Source: Metamycoplasma salivarium (GTDB lineage: Bacteria > Bacillota_I > Bacilli_A > Mycoplasmatales > Metamycoplasmataceae). From it: a stretch of 64,000 nt of DNA. Below the pieces are notes generated by a model, which was not told the DNA's origin, ran no database searches, and saw only the letters and a list, made by a program, of their open reading frames with translations. Both the position numbers and the translations under genes were made by a program. Every line of letters begins with the position of its first letter. The stretch's first letter is position 1. The stretch covers positions 620,001 through 684,000 of the forward strand of contig NZ_LR214938.2 in NCBI RefSeq assembly GCF_900660445.2. Reading direction: 5' to 3'. Of the stretch, positions 1-11,257 are shown piece by piece.

Positions 1-2
1 GT

Positions 3-149
3 ATAATTAGTAAAAAAATAGGTTATTCAAATGATGAAAATATCAAAGAAATTTCCGTTGTAGGCCCCGCAAATATTAATTACGAAGAATCATTTGAGGC
101 AATTAATATGTTAGAAAAAATGATTAAGGAGAAAAAAAATGAAAATTAA
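3..149 (+). CDS. hrcA: HrcA heat-shock repressor, C-terminal end (partial)
   Basis: The open frame entering from the left edge encodes about 48 residues ending in a TAA. It contains the stretch ISVVGPANINYEE, which resembles the conserved C-terminal 'ISVVGP' segment of HrcA, the repressor that binds CIRCE operators. The frame overlaps the start of grpE by 11 bases, and the order hrcA-grpE-dnaK is the classical one. Two CIRCE-like operators are present in this window (before dnaK and before clpB), consistent with a working HrcA. Only the tail is visible, so the call rests on this short motif and on context. Confidence 0.8.
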   Translation: MISKKIGYSNDENIKEISVVGPANINYEESFEAINMLEKMIKEKKNEN

Positions 150-954
150 AAAATTTGATTATGTAGAGTTTTTGATTACAGAATATAAAGGAAAGCAAAT
201 ACAAAAAACATTTCCCAAAGAAGAAATTAAACTATATTTAGGTTATGACTTATTTGATGAAAAAGTGACAAATTTTTTAATTGGTCAAGAATTTTCATCA
301 AATAAGGTTTTAGAATACATAGATCCAGAAGATAAAAAAAATCGCATTGAAATTAAACTTCTAAAACATAGCAAAACTCCTGAAAGATTTGTTAATTTAA
401 TCATTGAACTTAAATATCTAACTTCACAAATTCAAGATCGTGAAACTACGATTGCTAAATTAGAACAAAAACTAAATGAGGCTACTACTAAATATAATAA
501 AATGGAGCAAGATTTTAAATCTCAAGTAGAGCTTATGCAAAATAAAGCCCAACAAACTATTAATGAACATACCAAAAAAAATGATAGTCATATGGCAACT
601 ATTATTAATGAAGAAAGAAAGTTTGCTCTCCAAAAATTTCTTGAAAATTTAATTAACCCATTAAATGTTTTTGAAACCGCTTTACGTGCTGCAGAAAATT
701 CTCAAATTAAGGAAGTTGCAACTTATGCAAAGGGTTTTGAAATGTTATATAATCAAATTGAAGATGTTATATTTAATGTTGGTGTTTCAAAAATAATTCC
801 TAAAATAGGTGATCCATTTGATCCAAACATTCACCAAATTTATGAAACAATTGAATCAGATCACCCAAAAGATAGCATTATTGAAATTAAAAATATAGGT
901 TATAAATTATATGATCGTACAATTAGACCAGCACTTGTAGTAGTTGCTAAATAA
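139..954 (+). CDS. grpE: GrpE nucleotide exchange factor
   Basis: 271 residues. GrpE releases ADP from DnaK in the cytoplasmic chaperone cycle. A coiled-coil region lies near residues 95-150 (KLEQKLNEATTKYNKMEQD). The C-terminal third carries the family head domain, with GDPFDPNIHQ and a final hydrophobic TIRPALVVVAK typical of GrpE. The protein has a long N-terminal extension (about 90 residues) before the coiled coil, as in many mycoplasma GrpEs. The ATG is preceded by AAGGAG and overlaps the hrcA stop, so the two are probably co-transcribed. A terminator hairpin follows at 976-1001, which separates it from dnaK. Confidence 0.93.
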   Translation: MKIKKFDYVEFLITEYKGKQIQKTFPKEEIKLYLGYDLFDEKVTNFLIGQEFSSNKVLEYIDPEDKKNRIEIKLLKHSKTPERFVNLIIELKYLTSQIQDRETTIAKLEQKLNEATTKYNKMEQDFKSQVELMQNKAQQTINEHTKKNDSHMATIINEERKFALQKFLENLINPLNVFETALRAAENSQIKEVATYAKGFEMLYNQIEDVIFNVGVSKIIPKIGDPFDPNIHQIYETIESDHPKDSIIEIKNIGYKLYDRTIRPALVVVAK

Positions 955-975
955 CTAATATTAACTTATATAAAG

Positions 976-1001
976 ATATGGAAGAAATTCCATATTTTTT
1001 T
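976..1001 (+). terminator. Intrinsic terminator after grpE
   Basis: Perfect 8-bp stem ATATGGAA/TTCCATAT with a GAAA loop, followed by six T. It ends the hrcA-grpE transcript just before the dnaK operator. Confidence 0.8.
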
Positions 1002-1026
1002 ATCTCTTAAAAAATTTTTAAAAAAA

Positions 1027-1053
1027 TTAGCACTCTCAATGCGAAAGTGCTAA
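1027..1053 (+). promoter_or_regulatory. CIRCE operator (HrcA site) of dnaK
   Basis: Inverted repeat TTAGCACTC - 9 nt - AAGTGCTAA, with one mismatch to the CIRCE consensus (right arm normally GAGTGCTAA). The right arm runs into TAAAAT (1051-1056), a plausible -10 box, so HrcA binding would cover the promoter. Confidence 0.92.
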
Positions 1054-1062
1054 AATATATAA

Positions 1063-2901
<1,839 letters not shown>

Positions 2902-2924
2902 TTAAAACCTTTCAAAAGAGAATT

Positions 2925-2956
2925 AAAATAGCGAACTTAATATCGCTATTTTTTTT
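2925..2956 (+). terminator. Terminator after dnaK, probably bidirectional
   Basis: Stem AAAATAGCGA/TCGCTATTTT with an 8-nt loop, followed by T-rich sequence on the plus strand and by A-rich sequence that gives a T-run on the minus strand. It lies between the convergent dnaK and YitT-like genes. Confidence 0.75.
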
Positions 2957-2969
2957 AGTTTAAAATTAG

Positions 2970-4205
2970 TTATTTTTTAGGATTAGATTTATGCAAGTTA
3001 TTGTGATTATTTTTAGATTGATTTACCTGTTTTGAAACAAAAACATGGCCTAAAGTTTTCTTGGTATCATAAATTGAAATAAAAGCGTTATCATCTTCTG
3101 AACTTACAATATCGCAAACAGTAGAAGCATCAATATAAAAACAATTAGCAACCAAAATTGATTGTTCTTTTTTGCTATATCCGCCTTTAACTGTCGCAAT
3201 ACTCGTTGCAAATCTTTTGTCTTTTAAAGCATAGATTTTATCTTGAATTTCTTTAATTTTATTTGTATAAATTTCTAATTTAACCATTTTGTATTTTGGA
3301 AATAAAATATCAACAACAAAACTATTAATTAAGATCATTAAAAATGAACTTGCAAAATTAGGATTAAACAAAACTTCGGCAGCTCATGGTTTTACATTTC
3401 CAAGTTGATGACTTGGTAATTCATTCATTGTAATAGATGCTGGAATATATGTTCCAATAATATTTGCAAAAATTAAACTTGCAACGTGAAAAACCATATA
3501 AATGAATCCTAAATTTTTAAATTTTTCTCTAGCATATCAAACAACTAAAATATCAAATCCTGCAGTTGAAGAATTTAAAATTAACAATGCTGCTGCAATC
3601 GCGCCTTGAATAATAGCTCATAAAAATCCATATAAAACTACAGCAACATGTTTTGTGGCATCATTGTTATAAGATCAAAGTGCAGTTTGTACGATTTCAT
3701 CAGATTGAGTTCAAATTTCATCATTTAAAGGTCTACTAAAAATATATCAATTATTACTTCCAGGAATTAATCCAAAAATAATCCCCGCTATTGTTGAAAC
3801 TAACATAAATACAAAAGTTAGTAATGCAAAGTTTTTGTTAATTTTTTTAGCAGCAAAAATGAATAAAGGAATGTTGATAATAAAATTAATGGCTCAGAAC
3901 AAAACAACAAAAGTAATTTTCGCTGCATTCTTATTTTTTGTAGCGTTTAAAACTAAAAAACCAGACAAACGACCAAAACCATGGCTTATCGCATCTACTC
4001 CAAATCCATAAAGTCCAGTATTTTGAACAAATAGCATGCCAAAAAATGAAAAAATTATTGCGATAATGATTGTTCATAAAATTTGTGTACGTAATTTTTT
4101 TACACGATGTAATGTTGAAAAATGTAAAAGATTTTCTTTCACTTTTATTCGGTTAATTTCATATTCGAGATTCTGATTCTCTTCTTTGTGATTATTTTCT
4201 TCCAT
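2970..4205 (-). CDS. YitT-family membrane protein (DUF161/DUF2179)
   Basis: 411 residues with several in-frame TGA Trp codons. A basic, hydrophilic N-terminus is followed by about five or six hydrophobic helices (for example WTIIIAIIFSFFGMLFV). A cytosolic C-terminal domain follows, containing TSIATVKGGYSKKEQS and CDIVSSEDDNAFISI, which matches the usual YitT_membrane plus DUF2179 arrangement. Function of this family is unknown; it is common and often multicopy in mollicutes. Start chosen at the first ATG upstream of the hydrophobic region; no strong ribosome-binding site seen. Monocistronic, convergent with dnaK. Confidence 0.75.
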
Positions 4206-4276
4206 ATATAAATCATTTTACTTTTTTTGATTGCTAAAAATTAAAAAGATCTTATATTTAAGCAAATTTAGTTAAT

Positions 4277-4764
4277 TTAGTATTTAACATTCCACTTTTG
4301 TTTCATTTCTAGATCATAAATTATTTGTCAATATAAAGAATTTTCACATTCAGGCAAGTATTCAATAATTTCATTTTTTTGCTTTTTTCATGGAAAATCT
4401 AAGCTTGAATTTTTAAGTCATTCTTCAAATATATTTATATTTGTGTTTTGTTGTCTTATCCAATTTTTATGAATTTTATGGGTTCCAAGTTTATATGAAA
4501 ATTTAGGTAATTTGCTTTCACTTAGCTTCAAAAACATTAAAAATCATTCATATTCATTTCTAACATTTTGATATTGAGCATCAAGTTGGGAAATTTTTTA
4601 ACTCAATTCATTAATTTTCTTAATGAAAATAGATTTTTGAAGGTTATGTTGTTTACTAACATGTTTAACTATTGCAGTACTTATACTGATAACAATTACA
4701 AAACAAAAATAAGCGCTAATTTAAGTAATCAAAATCTTTCTTTTGAAGATATTCTTCCAATCAT
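4277..4764 (-). pseudogene. Decayed paralog of the adjacent small lipoprotein gene
   Basis: Reading from the ATG at 4764, the frame breaks after about 22 codons within a T-rich hydrophobic-coding stretch. It continues in another frame through a membrane segment (VIVISISTAIV), meets an in-frame TAA after KKINELS, and then stays open to a TAA at 4277. The C-terminal part (EYEWFLMFLKLSESKLP, and SLYWQIIYDLEM) aligns by eye with the intact neighbour (EYRWFMTFAKHTESKLP, and FYYWQALYNLML). One frameshift plus one nonsense codon argue for a pseudogene. Its ATG lies 1 nt past the neighbour's stop, so the pair arose as a tandem duplication in one operon. Confidence 0.7.
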
Positions 4765-4765
4765 T

Positions 4766-5227
4766 TTATTCCTTTTTATTTTTAGCTTCTTCATCAAGCA
4801 TTAAATTATAAAGTGCTTGTCAATAGTAAAAACCAGTATATTTTGGATGTTTTTCAATCAAATTATTTTTTTGGGTTAATCAAGGCAATGCATTATCTGG
4901 TTTTTTGTATCATTCTTTAAACTCTTTTAAAACACTTTTGTGTTTATCAGTTCAATCCTCGTAAATTGCATATATATCAAAATGTGATTTGTATGCAGGT
5001 AATTTTGACTCAGTATGCTTAGCGAAAGTCATAAATCATCTATATTCTTCTTTAAGTTCTTGATATTTATTATCAAGCTTATTAATTACTTCTTCAAATT
5101 CCTTAAGTTGTTTAACTAATTTGTTTTTTTTATTTAAATAATATTGACAAGAAATTGAAACAAAAGCAGTTGCAAAGGCTGCAACACTTGTTAGACTTAA
5201 ATATAAAAATCTTTTTCTTAGTTTCAT
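4766..5227 (-). CDS. Small lipoprotein with coiled coil, function unknown
   Basis: 153 residues. A basic N-terminus, a hydrophobic stretch and the lipobox FVSISC place a lipidated Cys near residue 27, so it should sit on the outer face of the membrane. Residues about 35-60 (LVKQLKEFEEVINKLDNKYQELKEEYR) look like a coiled coil. The rest is rich in Trp and Tyr (DWTDKHK, WYKKPDNALPW), with five TGA Trp codons. It follows the solute-binding lipoprotein by 10 nt and precedes a broken paralog by 1 nt, so it is in the same leftward operon. No family recognised. Confidence 0.65.
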
Positions 5228-5237
5228 TTCTTTAATT

Positions 5238-6947
5238 TTATCTATTTTTTAGATTGAATATTAAACTATTTATGATTTCTGTTTGATAATCTTTTACTAT
5301 CTCGTTGTTTTTTATTTTATTATATGTGGCTACATAAGCAGCATTTAGTTTACTATTAAATTCAGAAATTCGATTATCAGCAATATCTTCTAATAGCTCA
5401 TAATTTTTATCAGTTAGTATTTTTTTAAATAATTCATTTCCTAATTTTGTAAAGGAATTAAAATGATGTTCAATTTCATTAACATTTTGATTAATAGGAA
5501 AAACATAAGATGACATTCTTGAAACATGTTCAGTCGGAGTTTCAAAAGTAGTAGTATTTCCATTTAAAGTTAAAGGAAATTCATATTTAGTTTCACTTTC
5601 AGTTAATCATTTAACAAAAAGTTTTGTGCCTAAATCCTCTTTTTCATTAGCATGAATGCCAATAATCGATGAACCTCTTGAATAAATTACATTTTTTTCA
5701 TCACTGCTTAAATATTTTGAAGGTGCTGGTAAGGCAAAAAGTTCGTCTTCATTTAATCACGTCTTATCTTTTTTAGGACTAGATTTTTCATGAAAATAAA
5801 ACTCATATCCTGCACTTGAACTAATTGTCATAGCATATTTATGCATAACTTGATATATTGAAGTATATGTATCATCATTTTTTATTGTTAATGCACGTGA
5901 TCTAATTGCAGTTTTTAAGTCATCAAAGATTTCGCTAGAATTTTTGCTAATTTTTTTATCTACTGTTCTAAAGTTTTCAAACGAAAGTCTTTCAACACCA
6001 TTAATATTTTTGATTTGAGTATAAAAATCTTGTTTATTTGCATTTATAGAAGCATATGAAATTGTGTTAATAACAGAAGATATATCATTTATGCCAAGTG
6101 CATGTAAATTTAGTTTTTGGTCATTTGTATTTTCAAACATATTTTGAATAAGCTCACTAAATGATAATAGTTCCTTAAATGAAGAAAATGTGTGATATCC
6201 AATAGTTTCAATTTTGTAGTTGTTAGCAAGTTTATTAATATCGTTTTTAGGGCTTCCTCACAGAGTTTTAATAGTTTCTCTATCATTTAAACTAGCAGCT
6301 TTAATTTTATTTACAAATGTTTTAAAATCATTTTCTATTTGTATTCCATTTTTTTCTAAAATTTCAAAAATATAACCCATAATTGGACCATTAATTGTAA
6401 GTACATCCGTGCTTTTAAATAAAGGGATAGAAAAAATATTTTTCTGAGTGTTTCTGTTTAGTATTTTTGGTTGATATTTTTGTAAAATCTTATTATTTTT
6501 TAGAGAAAATTCAGGATTATCATCTCTAAAATTTAATAACATATCATAGGATGATAAAAGACTAGCAGCAGTGTTAGGCAAAGACACTAAATTATAAAAA
6601 TTATTACTATTTTTAGATTCTAAGTCATTATGTAGTAAGTCCTGCCCTTGCATATAATTTTCACCAATTGATCTTAATTCAATGGGTACATAATTAGGCA
6701 TGTTTGCCATAACTTCATTATATTTTTTAATAACATTTTCGATAGCTCTATAATGCAAATGGTCTTTTTCATATGTTGTTCCAAAAACAATTTTATTATC
6801 AAATACTTGGTCAAATCTTTTTTGCGAAATATTACAACTTATTACTATTTGAGATAATGGAAAAATAGAAAAAACACACATGAATCTTGCAATTTTAATG
6901 TTATGTAATTTTTTAGTTTTCTTTTCCTTACAAATTTTTATATTCAT
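5238..6947 (-). CDS. Solute-binding lipoprotein, shortened paralog of the protein at 7705-9849
   Basis: 569 residues with TGA Trp codons. The N-terminus ends in lipobox QIVISC (Cys near residue 38). Landmarks align with the larger protein at 7705-9849: IKKYNEVMANMPNYVPIEL versus IKKYNEVMKDTPGYMPVEL, GSSIIGIHANEKE versus GPSLIGIHANDAE, EHVSRMSSYVFP versus EHVSRIASYIFP, and DYQTEIINSL versus DFQTEVINSL. A block of about 150 residues present in the larger copy is absent here between AGYEFYF and ELFALPAPSKY. Probably binds the same kind of substrate, or a different one, for the ABC transporter encoded divergently. Overlaps the upstream 159-residue membrane-protein gene by 20 nt. Substrate unknown. 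Confidence 0.7.
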
Positions 6948-7407
6948 TCTTTAACCTAAATTCAATTTCTTTATATTCGTCTAAGTATAAAGGAATAGCA
7001 ACATAATTTTCATACTTGTTTGTAATAAATTCAATATCTTCACCTAGTAATTTATCTCAAACTTCACAATTATTTTGTTGCATGTGAATATATGAAATAC
7101 TATATTTGTCTGATGGATTTTTTTCAATATATCTTTTGAAGTTAAAATCATCTTTCAATTTATTTACTAATGTTGTAATTTTATTATTTTCATTTTCATT
7201 GTCTTCATTTTGATTAGTTTGACTTAATAAATACAAAGCATACAAATTAAAGACTATATATCTCTTATAATCTTCAAAATCTTCCATCTCATTTTTATTA
7301 AGTTTTAATTCCTTATTTTTTTTAAGTTTATTTTTAATAAAACCTACTAATAATAAGCATAAAAGTATCAAAATTACAACCAGTAAAATGATTCAAATCA
7401 TTCACAT
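6928..7407 (-). CDS. Small membrane-anchored protein, function unknown
   Basis: 159 residues. Start placed at the ATG at 7407, because the sequence reads MWMIWIILLVVILILLCLLL through two TGA Trp codons, giving a strong N-terminal membrane helix followed by a Lys-rich segment (KNKLKKNKELKLNKNE). The remainder is hydrophilic and probably cytoplasmic. First gene of the leftward operon that encodes the shortened binding lipoprotein; it overlaps that gene by 20 nt. No family recognised. Confidence 0.6.
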
Positions 7408-7704
7408 TTTCTACCTAAACTTTCTATTAAAAGTGCATTTTCTAGAACCATAGATGTTCACTTTTTAATAAATTAATTATATAAAAATATATAATTTGAT
7501 TGTTATGAAAAAAGCCACATTAATTTGTATTAAAAGAAATACGGATTTGAAAGGAAATTTTCATAATTTTTTTGTTTCGAAGTTTACCTTTTAATTTACT
7601 AAAAAATAAATAAAACTTAATTAAAAGTAGATAAACATTGACTAATTAAAAAAATTATTAAACAAATTGTGTGAAAAGAAATATTAAGGAGAAAAAACAA
7701 AAAA
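7408..7704. promoter_or_regulatory. Divergent intergenic region between two binding-lipoprotein operons
   Basis: 297 bp of very AT-rich sequence with no plausible gene. Near 7428-7474 an imperfect inverted repeat has arms TTAAAAGTG and CACTTTTTAA. A TATAAT lies around 7486-7491, and AAGGAG (7686-7691) is the probable ribosome-binding site of the rightward lipoprotein, although 13 nt from its ATG. Divergent promoters are expected here; exact ones cannot be assigned. Confidence 0.4.
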
Positions 7705-9849
7705 ATGAATAAAAGTAAAATTTGAGGAATTGCTTCTTTATTTGCGGCAATGCCAGTTACTTCAATTGCACTATTGGCTTCTAGCTGCCCACCACGTATA
7801 CCTAATCCAGGGACGGGAGAATTTGCTAATGATAAATATGCAAGTAGTAGATTTGATCAAACCAATGATGGAAAAATCAAACTAGGTGTTACTTTCACTA
7901 AAGACAAACCTCAATGAAATGCACTAGCAGGAGCTATTAAAAAATATAATGAAGTTATGAAAGATACTCCTGGATATATGCCAGTTGAATTGGTAAGTAT
8001 TGGTACTGGTTATTCTGCAGGTACTCAACAAATTCAATCTTGAATAAATAGTAAGGCAAAAAATGAATTACCTAACTTAGTTGCATTATATAATCCAATT
8101 GCTGCAACACTTGCTAAAAATGGTATGCTTCTAAACTTTAGAGATAAAGATGAAAGCATTTCAATTAAAAAGGATTCTGTTTCAAATGTCTTTAATAGTG
8201 AAATAGAAAATGTTGTAAACGAAGGATTGTGATCAATTCCTGCAATGAAAAGCACTAATGCAGCAGGTATTAATGCACCAGTTTTAAGTTATATTTTAGA
8301 AAAAATGGTTGAAAAAGGAATGAAAATTGACTCTTCTTTTCAATCACAATATAACGATATTAAAGAAAAAGGTAAAAATGATAGAGCTAGAGTTCAAACA
8401 CTATGGGGTAATTTAGTTGCAAATGCTGACCAATTAATTAAAGATAGTGGTATTAAAACCATTAGTGAATCTACATTTACAACTTTTAAAGACTTATTAG
8501 CTTTTGCTAAATTAGCTCAACAATTATTTGAAAATGCTGCAAAAACAAATCCTGATGTTCACTTCTTGGGAATTGATGATATTGCGGGAACTTTAAATAC
8601 TGTTGCTTATTCTTCTATCAATGCAAAATCATCTGATTTTTATGCAACACTAGAAAATAGAGATGGAGATAGAGTTGTTTCTTACAACAATTTAAAATCA
8701 GGTGACAAAAATATTAGTAGACAAATGTCTGAAATTTACAATTCATTGAGAGATGCAATGGCTAAAAAATCTGTTGTATTAATGGGTGCTGGTGACTATA
8801 CATCAAACTATGAAAAAACTCATAACTATGCAATGGGAATTGGATCAACTGCCGGCTATTCATATAACTTTGTTAAAGATGGCCAAACTACTTATAAATT
8901 GAACTTGACAAATGGTAATGATAGTTATAGCACAACTATGCATCAAAGAGATGTTAAATTTGACAGTGCAAAAAATGCTGTAACATTTGGTCCTTACAAA
9001 AATAAAGTTGTAAAAAGTACTGAAAATAAAGGCAAATATGACTGAAAATTAGAAAATCCAGAAGCTGATACCAAATGAGATGCTGAAATAGAAAAAATTA
9101 AATCAGACCCAACCAGTTATAGATTGTTATCATTGGATGTAACTAGCAACGCTGAAGATATTAGTACATTAGATTCAAAATTTAGTGATGTTGCTACTAA
9201 GGTTGGTAAGATTGCAACTGACGAAAAAGGCACAAAATTCGACAAAGTTCTTTATACAATTAAGTTAGATAATACTAAAGCAAAAGAAGAATCATTGGAT
9301 AATAATAGCACATTGGGTGAAAGCGAATTCTTTACTTTGCAAGCACCAACAAAATATACTGTTGATAATAAAAAACATGTTACTTTTGGGCAAGGTCCTT
9401 CTTTAATTGGTATTCATGCTAATGATGCTGAAAATAAAGCAACAAAGATGTTTGTAAAATGACTTGTTGAAACTAAAACTAAATATGATTTTGCAAAATC
9501 TTATAACAACAAAGGAGTTGCATCAACTGCTACAGTTTCTGAAACTCCTGTAGAACATGTATCAAGAATTGCATCATATATTATTTTTCCTGTTTCAGGT
9601 TTTGAAAATAGTCCATTTAGTACACCTAACAAATATATGATGAAAGCATATGAAATGTTTAAGAAGGCAGCAACAGAATCTTCTAGATACACTATTTTTG
9701 AAGAACTAGCTGGTGAAAACTCAGACAAATTTAGAGATGCATTCAAATCAACTTTCCAAGCTATTTATAACAAACTTAAAAATGGATCAACTGTAGGCGA
9801 TTTCCAAACAGAGGTTATAAATAGTTTAATTGCACAAAAAGTGCTTTAA
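7705..9849 (+). CDS. Large solute-binding lipoprotein of a nuclease-linked ABC transporter
   Basis: 714 residues after joining across TGA Trp codons. The N-terminus has a signal and lipobox LLASSC with Cys at about residue 28. The body has segments like extracellular solute-binding proteins of the sugar type (KLGVTFTKDKPQWNALAGAI, SIPAMKS). It is the first gene of a run leading to a surface nuclease, an UgpC/MsmK-like ATPase and two permeases, so it probably captures the transported substrate. Relative to its divergent paralog it has about 150 extra residues around 390-540. A hairpin at 9875-9906 separates it from the nuclease and would make it more abundant than the rest. Substrate not determinable by eye. 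Confidence 0.72.
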
Positions 9850-9874
9850 TTATGTTTAATTATTTAAGAAATAA

Positions 9875-9906
9875 AATAAATGTGCTAAAAGTAGCCATTT
9901 ATTTTT
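9875..9906 (+). terminator. Hairpin terminator/attenuator between binding lipoprotein and nuclease
   Basis: Stem AATAAATG-(T)-GCTA / TAGC-CATTTATT with an AAAG loop and one bulged T, ending in five T. The GGAG ribosome-binding site of the nuclease starts at 9910, only about 4 nt further on, so there is no room for a new promoter. Partial readthrough is the likely function. Confidence 0.7.
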
Positions 9907-9923
9907 AATGGAGCCAAACAAAA

Positions 9924-11237
9924 ATGATAAAAAAGAAATTATTTTCCTTATTACTACCTCTAACAACATTATCTATACCTCTTAGTTTGATAGCATGTTC
10001 TAATAAAAATGATGGAACTGAATATCCTACATATTTTAAAGACACACCTAAAACAACTATTAATAAAATTAAAAATATTTTTTTAGAGCATTTTAAGAAT
10101 ACTAAATTTAATGTTGAATTTTTAGACAAAACAAAAACAAAAGAAAAAAATTGAGATTTCAATGTAAATGATTTAGAAAAATATGCTTTTACAAGTGAAA
10201 AATATAGATTTGAACTTGATGGTGTGACATTTAAGCGAAGCGTTATTCAAGATCAAAGAACAGTTCCTTATAATCCAAATGTTACCATTTTAGATTCAAG
10301 CAAAGATCTTTCTCAAAATACAAAATTTAAAGATGAAAGAGTATATACATTTAAAGTTTATAAAATACTTTCAAATGGCCAAAAAAAACTTTACTTGGAT
10401 CTTATTAAAGAAGAAAATCTATTAACTTTAAGTGAACCGATTGATATAACTTTACCAACATTAGATGATTTAAACACCACTCCTAATGCATCAACATATA
10501 AACCAATATATGCTGATTGGACAAAAACTGGTTTTGTTGAAGGAACTATAACAGGATGAGCTGATGGAGATACACCTTATTTGAATGTAGATAAGGTTTC
10601 TAAAACCTATTTTGAAAATAAAGCTAAATGAATTGAAGCAATTAAAAAAGGTGGAGGGAAGGTTAATACTAAAATTAGATGTTTTGGAATAGACACCCCC
10701 GAAAAGAATGTTGGTGGTTCTGATGCACCAATGTTTGAAAATTCATTAGCAAAAAAATCAACTTCATTTAGTCAGACTCTAATCCCTAATGGGACTAGAG
10801 TTAGGGTTATTACACAAGGAAAAGAATCATATAATCGTTTGGTTGGTACAATATTTTATGGAGATAAATTTCAATATTCACATTCCGCTGAAATTGTAAG
10901 GAATGGATATACACTACCATCGGATCAGGACTCAAATTTTATACCTCATACTGAAACATACTATACTTTTCTAGCAATTGCAAATGCCTTAAAAGAAGCT
11001 AAAGAAAACAAAAATGGATTTTTCAAAGTATTTCCTTCTGAAAGATCTATTTCAAGCTATATTTATTTAACAAGGCCAATTGTAAATGCCTGAAAATCAT
11101 TTGTTGAACCAGGTCCTGGCGACAATTGAGAAAATAGAATTCAAGAATATAAGAATAAGTTATATCCTAACGAAAATGAAAATAAAGATGAACTATCTCC
11201 AAAATGAAATAGTAATGAAATTTATGAAAATTTATAA
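9924..11237 (+). CDS. Surface thermonuclease-like lipoprotein (SNase family)
   Basis: 437 residues. Signal peptide with lipobox LSLIAC (Cys about 25). Residues about 205-340 form a staphylococcal-nuclease domain: GWADGDTPYL (metal-binding Asp), RCFGIDTPEK (catalytic Arg and Glu positions) and ESYNRLVGTIFYGD (second catalytic Arg). The family cuts DNA and RNA with Ca2+. Homologous lipoprotein nucleases beside the same ABC genes are known in other mycoplasmas (for example the MG186-MG189 cluster of M. genitalium), where uptake of nucleic-acid breakdown products has been proposed. The N-terminal ~190 residues are not recognised. The next gene starts 20 nt downstream. Confidence 0.88.
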
Positions 11238-11257
11238 AAAAAGAAAGTAGGAAACAA

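Noticed and set aside
4568-4804. 78-codon plus-strand open frame
   Set aside because: It lies antisense to the decayed lipoprotein gene, whose frames align with an intact paralog; no ribosome-binding site or recognisable product.
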